A stretch of DNA of 64,000 nucleotides from Larkinella sp. C7 (GTDB taxonomy: Bacteria; Bacteroidota; Bacteroidia; Cytophagales; Spirosomataceae): NCBI RefSeq assembly GCF_006149005.1, contig NZ_VBSL01000005.1, positions 310,338 to 374,337 of the forward strand. The letters run 5' to 3'. A program made the translations under genes and the position numbers. Under the pieces are notes generated by a model. It was given only the letters and a program-made list of their open reading frames with translations, was not told where the DNA came from and did no database searches. This document shows, piece after piece, positions 10,311-18,103 of the stretch; within the stretch, counting starts at the first letter, position 1, and the number at the start of each line of letters is the position of its first letter.

Positions 10311-11951
10311 ATGAAAATTGTCACGCATAAAGTTATAGGTCTCGTTGTTCTGTTTTCCCTGACGGTCTTTTCCTGCAAGGACCTCACGGACCTGAATGTC
10401 AATCCCAACGGGGTCGACCCCACAACGGCACACCCGAATCTGGTGCTCTCGACCGTCCTGACCGAAGCGGGAAAAGCCTTCGTAAACCTGGGCTATCAGG
10501 ATATTGCCGGGGTGATGCAACACACCCAGAAAGACGGGTGGAGCGGTGGCCACAACGATTACGACTGGGGTGGCAGCCAGAGCTGGAGCAGCTATTACGA
10601 CATTCTGCGGAATAATCAGTACGTCTACGACCGCTCGGTAACGCTCAATTTCGAACTCCACCAGGGCATTGCGCTGGTCATGAAATCCATGCTGTTCGGA
10701 CTCATTACCGACCTCTGGGGCGATGCGCCCTACAGCCAGGCCCTGAAAGGGGAAGTGGGGGGCGCGGCCAATACGTTCCCGGTTTTCGATACGCAGGAAG
10801 CCATTTATACCGGCATTCTGGCCGATCTGGAAAAAGCCAATACCCTGTTATCCAAATCCAAAGCGGCCTATACCAGCAACGCCGACGCAGCCGATGTGTA
10901 TTACAAAGGCGACCCGACCAAATGGCGGAAACTCGCCAACTCTCTCGCCTTGCGGTATTACATGCGGATTTCTTCGAAAAAACCGGATGTGGCCAAAGCC
11001 GGTATCGAAAAAATCGTCGCCAACGCCACGCAATATCCGATCATTACGGCATCAACCGACGATGCGGCCATGGCGTTTGCGGGCAACAGCAACGACGATT
11101 CGTGGCCGGCCAACGCGACCTACGACGCCAGCGAAAGCAATTACCGTCGGTTGAAAATGAGCGACACGTTTGTCAAAGCCCTGCTGGCAGTGAACGATCC
11201 CCGGCTGGCGATCTGGGCCAATAAAGTACAGATTCCACTGGTGGTGGACGCAACGCTTCCGCCGAAAACCGACAAAATTGTCGATGGCAAACGTTACCTC
11301 TCCCCCGACATGGTGGTGGGAAAAGAAGTCAATACCAATCCCTTGTATGTTGGTCTGCCAACGTCCATTGTCGGCGGCTCGGCTTATAACCTGAGCCCGA
11401 CGGCCGAACAGGCGGCTAAAAACCCGCACGTTTCGTGGCTGAACGACATCTACAAAGCCGCCAAAGGGCCTTTGCTGAAAGCCCGGCTGATGTCGGCGTC
11501 GGAGGTGAACTTCATCCTGGCCGAAGCCGCCCAGAAAGGCTGGGCCGCCGGTGATGCCAAAGCCCGCTACGAAGCCGGGGTGAAAACATCGCTGGAGACC
11601 TGGGGGCTGGCCAGTGCCTACCCGACCTACGTCGCCCAGAAAGACGTAGCTTACAACGGAACCCAGAAGCAGATCATCGAGCAGAAGTGGATTGCCAGTT
11701 GGACAGCCGCCACCGAAGCCTGGTTCGACTACCGCCGGACCGGTTTCCCAGAACTCAAAACCGGCCCCAACGCCAAACGCAAAGTGCTGCCCGTCCGGTT
11801 TTATTACATGCTCGATGAGCGGAACCTGAACAAAGCCAATTCCGATGCCGCCCTCGGTCGCCTGGAATTGACGCCCAACTCGGAAGCCGACGGCAAAAAC
11901 AGCCCCTGGTCGAAACCGTGGGTCTTGCAGGGCACCGGAAAACCGTGGTAG
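10311..11951 (+). CDS. SusD/RagB-family outer membrane lipoprotein (second copy)
   Basis: 546-aa ligand-binding surface lipoprotein. Lipobox Cys22 (VFSC) is followed by KDLTDLNVNPNGVDP. It shares with the first SusD the segments VMQHTQKDGW, LITDLWGDAPYSQALKG, LLKARLMSASE, KWIASWTAA and the ending WVLQGTGKPW, so both copies derive from one ancestor. It is expected to cap the SusC encoded upstream. The frame of the next gene is open back into the end of this one, but the real downstream start lies after the hairpin at 11971. Confidence 0.94.
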   Translation: MKIVTHKVIGLVVLFSLTVFSCKDLTDLNVNPNGVDPTTAHPNLVLSTVLTEAGKAFVNLGYQDIAGVMQHTQKDGWSGGHNDYDWGGSQSWSSYYDILRNNQYVYDRSVTLNFELHQGIALVMKSMLFGLITDLWGDAPYSQALKGEVGGAANTFPVFDTQEAIYTGILADLEKANTLLSKSKAAYTSNADAADVYYKGDPTKWRKLANSLALRYYMRISSKKPDVAKAGIEKIVANATQYPIITASTDDAAMAFAGNSNDDSWPANATYDASESNYRRLKMSDTFVKALLAVNDPRLAIWANKVQIPLVVDATLPPKTDKIVDGKRYLSPDMVVGKEVNTNPLYVGLPTSIVGGSAYNLSPTAEQAAKNPHVSWLNDIYKAAKGPLLKARLMSASEVNFILAEAAQKGWAAGDAKARYEAGVKTSLETWGLASAYPTYVAQKDVAYNGTQKQIIEQKWIASWTAATEAWFDYRRTGFPELKTGPNAKRKVLPVRFYYMLDERNLNKANSDAALGRLELTPNSEADGKNSPWSKPWVLQGTGKPW

Positions 11952-11970
11952 TTTTTGAGAGAAAAGAGGT

Positions 11971-12013
11971 TAGACAAGAGAATAGAGACCAGTCGTCTCT
12001 ATTCTCTTGTCTA
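11971..12013. repeat. Perfect 19-bp inverted repeat after susD2
   Basis: TAGACAAGAGAATAGAGAC (11971-11989) and its exact complement (11995-12013) with a 5-nt loop. Imperfect pairing extends outward (AGAGAAAAGAGG with CCTTCTCT). There is no T-run. It shares AGACAAGAG with the hairpin at 51450-51526. Confidence 0.8.
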
Positions 12014-12043
12014 CCTTCTCTGTTCCCCTTAGTAAACCGATTC

Positions 12044-13306
12044 ATGAGAAAACGATTTCTACTTGTACTTGTTTTATCACTCGTTACCCGTTTGGTACAG
12101 GCCCAGTCTTTCCGGGCGGGGGCGGCTTTGCGGGTGATTACGCCGAATCCGCTGCTGCCCATTTCCGGCGGGATTGGTACGCCTAAAAAAGCGACGGAGA
12201 AAAAGGGCGACCTGTTTGTTCGGGCGTTTGTGCTCGAAAAAGGCGCCACCCGGATTGCCATCGTCAGCGTCGACAACCTCGGCTGGCCTTCAGTTTTGGG
12301 CAATAAATCCCGGGCGCTGATCAAAAGTGTGCCGCCCGGCAACGTTCTGATTGGGGCCACACACACCCACAGCGGCCCGGATGCCTACGGTTTTCCGGAT
12401 CAGTCGGGCAAAGCACTGGCGGATCTGCCGTACCTGAATAAATGCGTGGCCCAGATTGCCGAAGCGGTTGAAGAAGCCGTCAGGAACCTGCAACCGGCGA
12501 GTCTGAAAGTGGCGGTGGGTGAAGCAAAAGGGAAAATTGCGTTTAATTATTACGCGGCCGACTTGTACGATCCGCGCTGCGGGGTCATTCAGGCCATTGC
12601 TTCCGCAGGAGCCAACAAAGGAAAACCGATTGTAACGCTGGTTAATTACGCCATCCACCCCGAGGTGATCGGGTCGGGACGCGGCATTCTGAGCCCGGAT
12701 TTGTGCGGGCCATTGTACGACAAAATTGAGTCGAAAACCGGGGGCATGGCGATTTTCATGAACGGCGCACAGGGCGGTATGGTTACGGCAGACGTCCGGC
12801 GCGAGGGCGGAACCGAAGCCAACACTTGGGAAGAATGCATCCGGATTGGTGAACTGCTGGGCGACGAAGCCCTGCGGATCGTCAGCACGGCCCCTACGCT
12901 CGAAAATCCATCGGTCTATTGTGCGACCCGCCTGGTCGAATTTCCGATTGAGTCGGAGATGATGAAATACATCATCAAAAACTCCCCGCTCGGGTATCAA
13001 CTTACCGGTTCGGACAAAGTGACCACCCAACTGAATCTGCTGAACATTGGTCCGGCGCAAATCCTGACGGTTCCGGGGGAAGCCTTGCCGAATATTGGGT
13101 ATTACGTGAAACGGCACATGAACACCAAATTTCCGTTTCTGTTTGGCTTAACGAACGACGCCTTCGGCTACATGCTCACCAAAGTCGATTTCAATAGTTT
13201 CAAACGGTATGAGTACATCAGCCGAACCAGCCTGGGCGAAATGACCGGCGAGATTTACATGGAACAGGCGTTAAAAACCGTGGCGGAAAGTCCAAAACCG
13301 GAGTAA
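12044..13306 (+). CDS. Ceramidase-like (neutral/alkaline ceramidase N-terminal family) secreted hydrolase
   Basis: Exported protein of 420 aa resembling the N-terminal domain of neutral/alkaline ceramidases, which cleave the amide of ceramides. ATG 12044 gives a signal peptide (1-20, ends VQA); the open frame further upstream passes through the hairpin and is not used. Zinc-ligand-like His are visible: THTHSGPD (His107, His109) and IHPE (His205). The region where characterised ceramidases have a nucleophile Ser in NGDVSPN reads NGAQGGM (240-246), so that Ser seems absent, and the C-terminal immunoglobulin-like domain is missing. Family membership is likely; true ceramidase activity is uncertain. 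Confidence 0.75.
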   Translation: MRKRFLLVLVLSLVTRLVQAQSFRAGAALRVITPNPLLPISGGIGTPKKATEKKGDLFVRAFVLEKGATRIAIVSVDNLGWPSVLGNKSRALIKSVPPGNVLIGATHTHSGPDAYGFPDQSGKALADLPYLNKCVAQIAEAVEEAVRNLQPASLKVAVGEAKGKIAFNYYAADLYDPRCGVIQAIASAGANKGKPIVTLVNYAIHPEVIGSGRGILSPDLCGPLYDKIESKTGGMAIFMNGAQGGMVTADVRREGGTEANTWEECIRIGELLGDEALRIVSTAPTLENPSVYCATRLVEFPIESEMMKYIIKNSPLGYQLTGSDKVTTQLNLLNIGPAQILTVPGEALPNIGYYVKRHMNTKFPFLFGLTNDAFGYMLTKVDFNSFKRYEYISRTSLGEMTGEIYMEQALKTVAESPKPE

Positions 13307-13343
13307 CCCCTAAATCCCGAATAACTAAAAACCAATTACCCAA

Positions 13344-14720
13344 ATGAAACGATTCACAACCCCATTTCTTCTGCTGTTAACACTGGCTTTTTTGTCCTTT
13401 GATTCCCCCAAAAAAGCACCCATTACCCCAGCTACGGCCCTTCAGAGTTATTTGACCAATGGCGATAAAACATACCAGTGGGAACTGAAGGATTCGTTTG
13501 AAATGGGCGATGTAAAAGCCTATAACCTGCTGCTCACCTCGCAGAAATGGCGCGAACATACCTGGCGGCATCAACTGACGATTCTGGTTCCAAAAGAAAA
13601 CAAGTACGATGGTTCGCTGCTGTTCATCACCGGCGGTTCCAACAAAAATGAACAGCCCAACTGGAATGCCAAAGGCCAGGAAGACAAAGTAATCAAAGGT
13701 CTGGTGGACATTGCCACCAAAAACAAAGCCATTGTTACGCTGCTGAAACAAGCCCCCAACCAGCCGCTGTATGACAATCTGACGGAAGATGCCCTGATTT
13801 CATACACGCTGCACCAGTTTAAAAAAGACGGCGATTATACCTGGCCCCTGCTGTTTCCGATGGTAAAAAGTGCAGTGCGGGCCATGGACGCGGTGCAGGA
13901 ATTTGCGAAACAAACGCTGAAGCACGACCTCAACCGGTTTGTGGTTTCGGGCGCTTCCAAACGCGGCTGGACCACTTGGCTGACGGGTGCCAACGACAAA
14001 CGGGTGGTGGCCATTGCCCCGATGGTGATCGATATTCTGAACATGCCGGTTAGTCTGGATTACCAGGTCAAAGTGTGGAAAGACTATAGCGTTCAGATCG
14101 AAGATTATGTCAAACTCGGGATTCCGCAAACGGCCAAAACCGAGAGCGGGAATGCGATCAACACGATGGTCGATCCGTACTCGTACCGCAAAAACCTAAC
14201 GATGCCGAAAATGATTTTCATGGGGACGAATGATGAATACTGGGTGGTGGATAACATCAAGAATTATTTCGACGATATTCCGGGCGAAAACCTGATTCAT
14301 TACGTGCCAAATGCCGGCCACAGCCTGGGCGATGGAAAGTCGGCCTTCGAAGGGCTGGGTGCTTTTTTCGGGATGACGATGGCGAAAAAACCGTATCCGG
14401 TTTGCAAATGGAATGCCACGAGTACCAAAAAGGGCGTCGACGTGTCGATCAAAACCACGGCGGATGCGCTGGTCGATGTGATTGTCTGGTCGGCCAACTC
14501 GCCGGACACCGATTTCCGGAATGAAACCTGGACGAGCAAAAGCCTGGGTGTTAAAAACAAAGCCAAAGTCGATGTTTCAGAAGCCTATCCGGCATCGGGT
14601 TATCACGCCTTTTACGTAGACCTGAAATATGCCAACCCCAACGGCGGCACCTACACCGAAAGTACGCGCATGTTTGTGTCGGACAATGACGAAGTATTTT
14701 TGAAACCCAGTTCGTTTTGA
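13344..14720 (+). CDS. PhoPQ-activated pathogenicity-related (PqaA-type) alpha/beta hydrolase
   Basis: Secreted alpha/beta-hydrolase of the PhoPQ-activated pathogenicity-related family, 458 aa, with an N-terminal signal segment (MKRFTTPFLLLLTLAFLSF). A serine-hydrolase triad can be read: nucleophile Ser205 in GASKRGW, acid near Asp297 in GTNDEYW, and His326 in NAGHSLGDG. The substrate of this family is not established. It lies 37 bp after the ceramidase-like gene, and a 29-bp perfect hairpin follows, so the two probably form the end of one unit. An ester or amide hydrolase role in the locus is inference. Confidence 0.85.
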   Translation: MKRFTTPFLLLLTLAFLSFDSPKKAPITPATALQSYLTNGDKTYQWELKDSFEMGDVKAYNLLLTSQKWREHTWRHQLTILVPKENKYDGSLLFITGGSNKNEQPNWNAKGQEDKVIKGLVDIATKNKAIVTLLKQAPNQPLYDNLTEDALISYTLHQFKKDGDYTWPLLFPMVKSAVRAMDAVQEFAKQTLKHDLNRFVVSGASKRGWTTWLTGANDKRVVAIAPMVIDILNMPVSLDYQVKVWKDYSVQIEDYVKLGIPQTAKTESGNAINTMVDPYSYRKNLTMPKMIFMGTNDEYWVVDNIKNYFDDIPGENLIHYVPNAGHSLGDGKSAFEGLGAFFGMTMAKKPYPVCKWNATSTKKGVDVSIKTTADALVDVIVWSANSPDTDFRNETWTSKSLGVKNKAKVDVSEAYPASGYHAFYVDLKYANPNGGTYTESTRMFVSDNDEVFLKPSSF

Positions 14721-14737
14721 CAACTTAACCAATTTAG

Positions 14738-14807
14738 CCGCTGTCAGGGTCTTCGACCGCTGACAGAGTGCCATAACCCTGTCAGCGGTCGAAGACCCTG
14801 ACAGCGG
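14738..14807. repeat. 29-bp perfect inverted repeat
   Basis: Left arm 14738-14766 and right arm 14779-14807 are exact reverse complements over 29 bp, with a 12-nt loop. The arm itself contains CCGCTGTCAG and its near-copy CCGCTGACAG, so alternative folds are possible. It lies between the PqaA-type hydrolase and the phosphatase gene. No T-tract follows. Confidence 0.85.
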
Positions 14808-14829
14808 TTTCATATTCTCATATTGACCA

Positions 14830-16599
14830 ATGAAGTCAACATTCGCCTTCTTATTCTTCGTTCTTTCAGCCTGTAGAACCAACTCCAATCCTTCCACGTC
14901 CTCGGTGAAAGACGTCATGGATGGAGCCGTCACCCGGCTGTATCAAACCCTTAAACCGGAACAACTCGACACGATCAGCCAGGCCTACGTGCTTCAGTTT
15001 CTGACCGAAGAAGAGAAAACCGCCCTGGCGACCCGGTATTTGACCTTCGACGTGAATGTGCCGGTAACGGTTTCGCTGATGCGTCATCAGGAACAGAAGG
15101 TGCTGCCATTCTGGCTGAAAGACAGCGGTTTTCAGAAAACGGACCGGGTCGTTAAAAACGAAGAATACACGTACGAAGTCTGGCAAAAAGCGTTCCCGGC
15201 CGGGAAAATAGAGCTGGGAATCAACGGGTTCGACAAACACCGGCCGGTTTATTTCATCAGCGTGGGGCCACAGAAACCGGGCGAAAAAGTCACCATTTCC
15301 AACGTATTTCCAACCCATCAAACGCTCGATACCGTTCGGGTGGGAGCCTTTACCTACCACGACTGGAGTGACCTGACATTAACCGAAGTGCCCGAATCGT
15401 TGCGCGGACAAACGCTCTTCCAGACCATTCGCGGACGCGCCCGGGAAGCCCATCTGGTGGGGGCTTTTCGAAAAACCATCGCTCCTTCTTCAGACCAGCC
15501 GGATCAGGTGCTGCTGACCATGAGCGGTGATCCCACGAGCACGATGGATGTGCAATGGCGGACGTCATCCACGGTTGCGGACGGGCGGGTAAAATACTGG
15601 CAAACCGGCACAACGGATACGGTGACCGCTCCGGCGATGGCATTCCGGATGGAAGACCGCCTGTTGCAAAATGACCGGTATGCCAACCGGCTTACGGCGA
15701 ACCTTACGGGCCTAAAGCCGGGTGGTTCGTATGGCTATCAGGTAGGTTCGCCGTCCGGCAATTGGTCAAAACCGGCCACGTTCAAAACCCAGAGCGCCAC
15801 GGCCGAAGGCTTCTCGTTCATCTGGTTTGGCGATACGCACAAGTCGCCGGATTGGGGGGCGATGGCCCAAAAAACGTTGGCAAAACACCCCGAAATTGCC
15901 TTTTATTCCATCGCCGGAGACCTCGTCAGCACCGGTTTGCACCGCGACGAGTGGGACGAATTGTGGCAGTATTCCGGCGGTATTTTTGAGCAAAAACCGC
16001 TGATGCCGATTCCGGGCAACCACGACAGCCAGGACGGTTTGGGCGCGTGGATGTATCAGGAAATGTTCAGTTTGCCGAAAAATGGCCCCAAATCGCCGGA
16101 CGTTCCGGCGGAACAGACCTATGCGTTTACGTACCAGAATGCCCTCTTTCTGATGATCGACGCGACCTCGCCGATCGAGGCCCAAACCGCCTGGATCAAA
16201 GACCAACTGGCGCGTTCGAAAGCCACCTGGAAGTTTGCCTTTTTCCATTTCCCGCCCTATAATTTCGAAGAAGATTACGCCGGCATCCGCAAAGAATGGT
16301 GTAGCCTGTTCGATCAATACCACGTCGACATGGTGATGAGCGGTCACGTGCATTATTACCTGCGAACCAAACCGATGCTGGCCGAAAAACCGGTTGGCTC
16401 TCCGGCTCAGGGTACGATTTACACGATCTCCATCGGCATTCCGAGCGATCACAAGGTTTGGCCCGACGAAAAGTACGCCGTCGTCCGGCACAAAAACGGC
16501 CCGCTGTACCAGCTCTTGAAGATGGATGGCAAAACCCTGGTTTACCAGAGTTTTGATCAGGATGGGAAGGTAAAAGATGAATTGAAAATTGTGAAATGA
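14830..16599 (+). CDS. Purple-acid-phosphatase-like metallophosphoesterase lipoprotein
   Basis: Surface or periplasmic dimetal phosphoesterase, 589 aa. Lipobox LSAC places lipid on Cys15. After an unassigned N-terminal region there is a fibronectin-III-like domain (about 220-330, STMDVQWRTSS, LKPGGSYGYQVG) as in purple acid phosphatases, then the calcineurin-like core: GDTH (Asp335, His337), GDLVSTG (Asp364), PGNHDSQ (Asn397, His398), FFHFPPY, and GHVHYY (His506, His508). All metal ligands appear present. It overlaps the next gene by ATGA, implying translational coupling with a glycerophosphodiesterase, which suggests sequential release of phosphate. Confidence 0.88.
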   Translation: MKSTFAFLFFVLSACRTNSNPSTSSVKDVMDGAVTRLYQTLKPEQLDTISQAYVLQFLTEEEKTALATRYLTFDVNVPVTVSLMRHQEQKVLPFWLKDSGFQKTDRVVKNEEYTYEVWQKAFPAGKIELGINGFDKHRPVYFISVGPQKPGEKVTISNVFPTHQTLDTVRVGAFTYHDWSDLTLTEVPESLRGQTLFQTIRGRAREAHLVGAFRKTIAPSSDQPDQVLLTMSGDPTSTMDVQWRTSSTVADGRVKYWQTGTTDTVTAPAMAFRMEDRLLQNDRYANRLTANLTGLKPGGSYGYQVGSPSGNWSKPATFKTQSATAEGFSFIWFGDTHKSPDWGAMAQKTLAKHPEIAFYSIAGDLVSTGLHRDEWDELWQYSGGIFEQKPLMPIPGNHDSQDGLGAWMYQEMFSLPKNGPKSPDVPAEQTYAFTYQNALFLMIDATSPIEAQTAWIKDQLARSKATWKFAFFHFPPYNFEEDYAGIRKEWCSLFDQYHVDMVMSGHVHYYLRTKPMLAEKPVGSPAQGTIYTISIGIPSDHKVWPDEKYAVVRHKNGPLYQLLKMDGKTLVYQSFDQDGKVKDELKIVK

Positions 16600-17396
16600 T
16601 GCGCCTACTTCCATTCCTGTTTCTAGCCTTCGGTGCTATTTTCCAGAATACCGCCAACGCCCAACCCTTCATTTCAGCCCACCGGGGATCGTCGCTCGTG
16701 GCACCGGAAAACACGATGGCGACGTTCCGGGCGGTTTTGACCATGCCCGTCAGTTACATCGAAATCGACGTTCGGACGACCAGAGACGGTCAGTTGATCA
16801 TCCTCCACGATGGCAAACTTGACCGAACCACCACCGGTTCGGGGCCGGTCGAGAACCTGACGCTGGCGGAAGTGAAGCAGCTTTCGGCCGGGAAAGGATT
16901 TGATGAAAAATTCAAAGACGAACGAATTCCGACTCTCAAAGAAGTCTGCCAGTTGATCCGCGACTGGAACGCCGGCCATGCTGCGAAGGTAAACCTGTAT
17001 GTCGACTGCAAGGCCGTTGCACCGAAACCGTTAGTGGCAGCGTTAGCCGAGTTTGACGTGTTGACCGATGCGGTTTTCTACGGCTCCGACGACTATTTAG
17101 CGGCCTTAAAACAGGTTGCTCCGAAAGCAAAGCTGATGCCGTCGTTAAAGAATGCCGACGAGTTATCCACTAAAATTGAGAAACTTCATCCGTATGCGTT
17201 TGATGTGCGCTGGCCTTCGCTCACCCATGAGCTGGTTCGGCAAATTCACGGCAACGGCATTCAGGTGTTTTCGGATGCGCTCGGCTTTTTTGAAAATGCG
17301 GAGCAATATAAGAAAGCCGCTCAACTGGGTGTCGATGTCATTCAGACGGATTTTGTGATGAAGGTGGCTCAGGCGTTAAAAATATCGCCACCATGA
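16596..17396 (+). CDS. Glycerophosphodiester phosphodiesterase, secreted
   Basis: Hydrolyses glycerophosphodiesters to glycerol-3-phosphate and an alcohol. 266 aa with signal peptide (ends TANA), TIM-barrel GDPD fold. Catalytic and metal residues are in place: SAHRG (His29), PENT, EIDVR (Glu56, Asp58) and LHDG (His71). The start ATG overlaps the stop of the phosphatase gene (ATGA), and its own stop overlaps the next start in the same way, so three genes are translationally coupled. The pairing with a phosphatase suggests use of phospholipid head groups as phosphate or carbon source (inference). Confidence 0.92.
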   Translation: MMRLLPFLFLAFGAIFQNTANAQPFISAHRGSSLVAPENTMATFRAVLTMPVSYIEIDVRTTRDGQLIILHDGKLDRTTTGSGPVENLTLAEVKQLSAGKGFDEKFKDERIPTLKEVCQLIRDWNAGHAAKVNLYVDCKAVAPKPLVAALAEFDVLTDAVFYGSDDYLAALKQVAPKAKLMPSLKNADELSTKIEKLHPYAFDVRWPSLTHELVRQIHGNGIQVFSDALGFFENAEQYKKAAQLGVDVIQTDFVMKVAQALKISPP

Positions 17397-17830
17397 ACAT
17401 AGAAATCCTATCCACCGATACGATTCAACCCCTAACGGAACTGGTTTTAGAACTTTGGCCAGACTGCAATTTTGACGAAGAATACGAATACTATACAGGG
17501 GTTGTGAAGGCGGAGAATGAAATCTGTTACCTCGTCCGGGAGCAGGACCGCTACATTGCCTTCATCCATCTGTCCATCCGTACCGATTACGTTGAAGGGG
17601 CCACCGAATCGCCTGTGGCTTACCTGGAAGCGATTTATGTAAAACCGGCCTATCAAACGCGCGGCATTGGCCGTAATCTGGTTCGTCTGGGCGAAGAATG
17701 GGGAAAAAACAACGGGTGCCGACACTTTGCCTCCGATGCGGAACTGACGAATCTGGCCAGCATCGACTTCCACCAGAAAGTTGGCTTTACGGAAGCCAAC
17801 CGGATCGTTTGTTTCATCAAAAATCTATGA
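17393..17830 (+). CDS. GNAT acetyltransferase resembling aminoglycoside 6'-N-acetyltransferase, AAC(6')-I type
   Basis: Cytoplasmic acetyl-CoA-dependent N-acetyltransferase, 145 aa, full GNAT length. The acetyl-CoA loop is YVKPAYQTRGIGRNLV, and the C-terminal half (EEWGKNNGCRHFASDAELTN, FHQKVGFTEANRIVCFIKNL) closely follows chromosomal AAC(6')-I enzymes. It overlaps the glycerophosphodiesterase gene by ATGA, an odd place for a resistance gene. It may acetylate another amine, e.g. an amino-alcohol from head-group degradation; substrate is unknown. Confidence 0.8.
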   Translation: MNIEILSTDTIQPLTELVLELWPDCNFDEEYEYYTGVVKAENEICYLVREQDRYIAFIHLSIRTDYVEGATESPVAYLEAIYVKPAYQTRGIGRNLVRLGEEWGKNNGCRHFASDAELTNLASIDFHQKVGFTEANRIVCFIKNL

Positions 17831-17914
17831 CTCATTCCGTGCTCCGTGATGACACTACCCACCGATTCACAGAAGAGCGGAAATGTCTTTCGTTGACCGT
17901 CGTTGGTTGACCGT

Positions 17915-18103
17915 TCACGGCCCCCTGCGTTTGGTCGCGGGCCGGTTTACAAACCAGCCCGCGACGACCAACGGAATCCCCAGCGAAACCCAGGATAGAA
18001 AATCCATAAAACCGTCGCCAATCAGGGCAACGATCAATCCAAAAAGGCTTACCAACGCCAGCAAGAGCGGAATGGTCCAGATGTGCCAGAAATTACGATT
18101 CAT
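17915..18103 (-). CDS. Small two-helix membrane protein of the PepSY operon
   Basis: 62-aa protein starting MNRNFWHIW, with two hydrophobic segments (IPLLLALVSLFGLIVALIG; LGIPLVVAGWFV) and a basic tail (NRPATKRRGP). Its ATG (18103) lies inside the end of the PepSY gene (stop 18095-18093), so the two overlap by 11 bp and are likely translationally coupled. Last gene of the iron-uptake operon. Function unknown; an accessory to the PepSY protein is a guess. Confidence 0.7.
   Translation of the reverse strand: MNRNFWHIWTIPLLLALVSLFGLIVALIGDGFMDFLSWVSLGIPLVVAGWFVNRPATKRRGP

Noticed and set aside
11918-12043. Upstream extension of the ceramidase-like gene into susD2
   Set aside because: Would translate the hairpin and bury the signal peptide; ATG 12044 is better.
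17850-17910. Direct repeat TTGACCGT near 17893 and 17907 as a regulatory element
   Set aside because: Two short copies between convergent genes; no promoter nearby, chance is likely.
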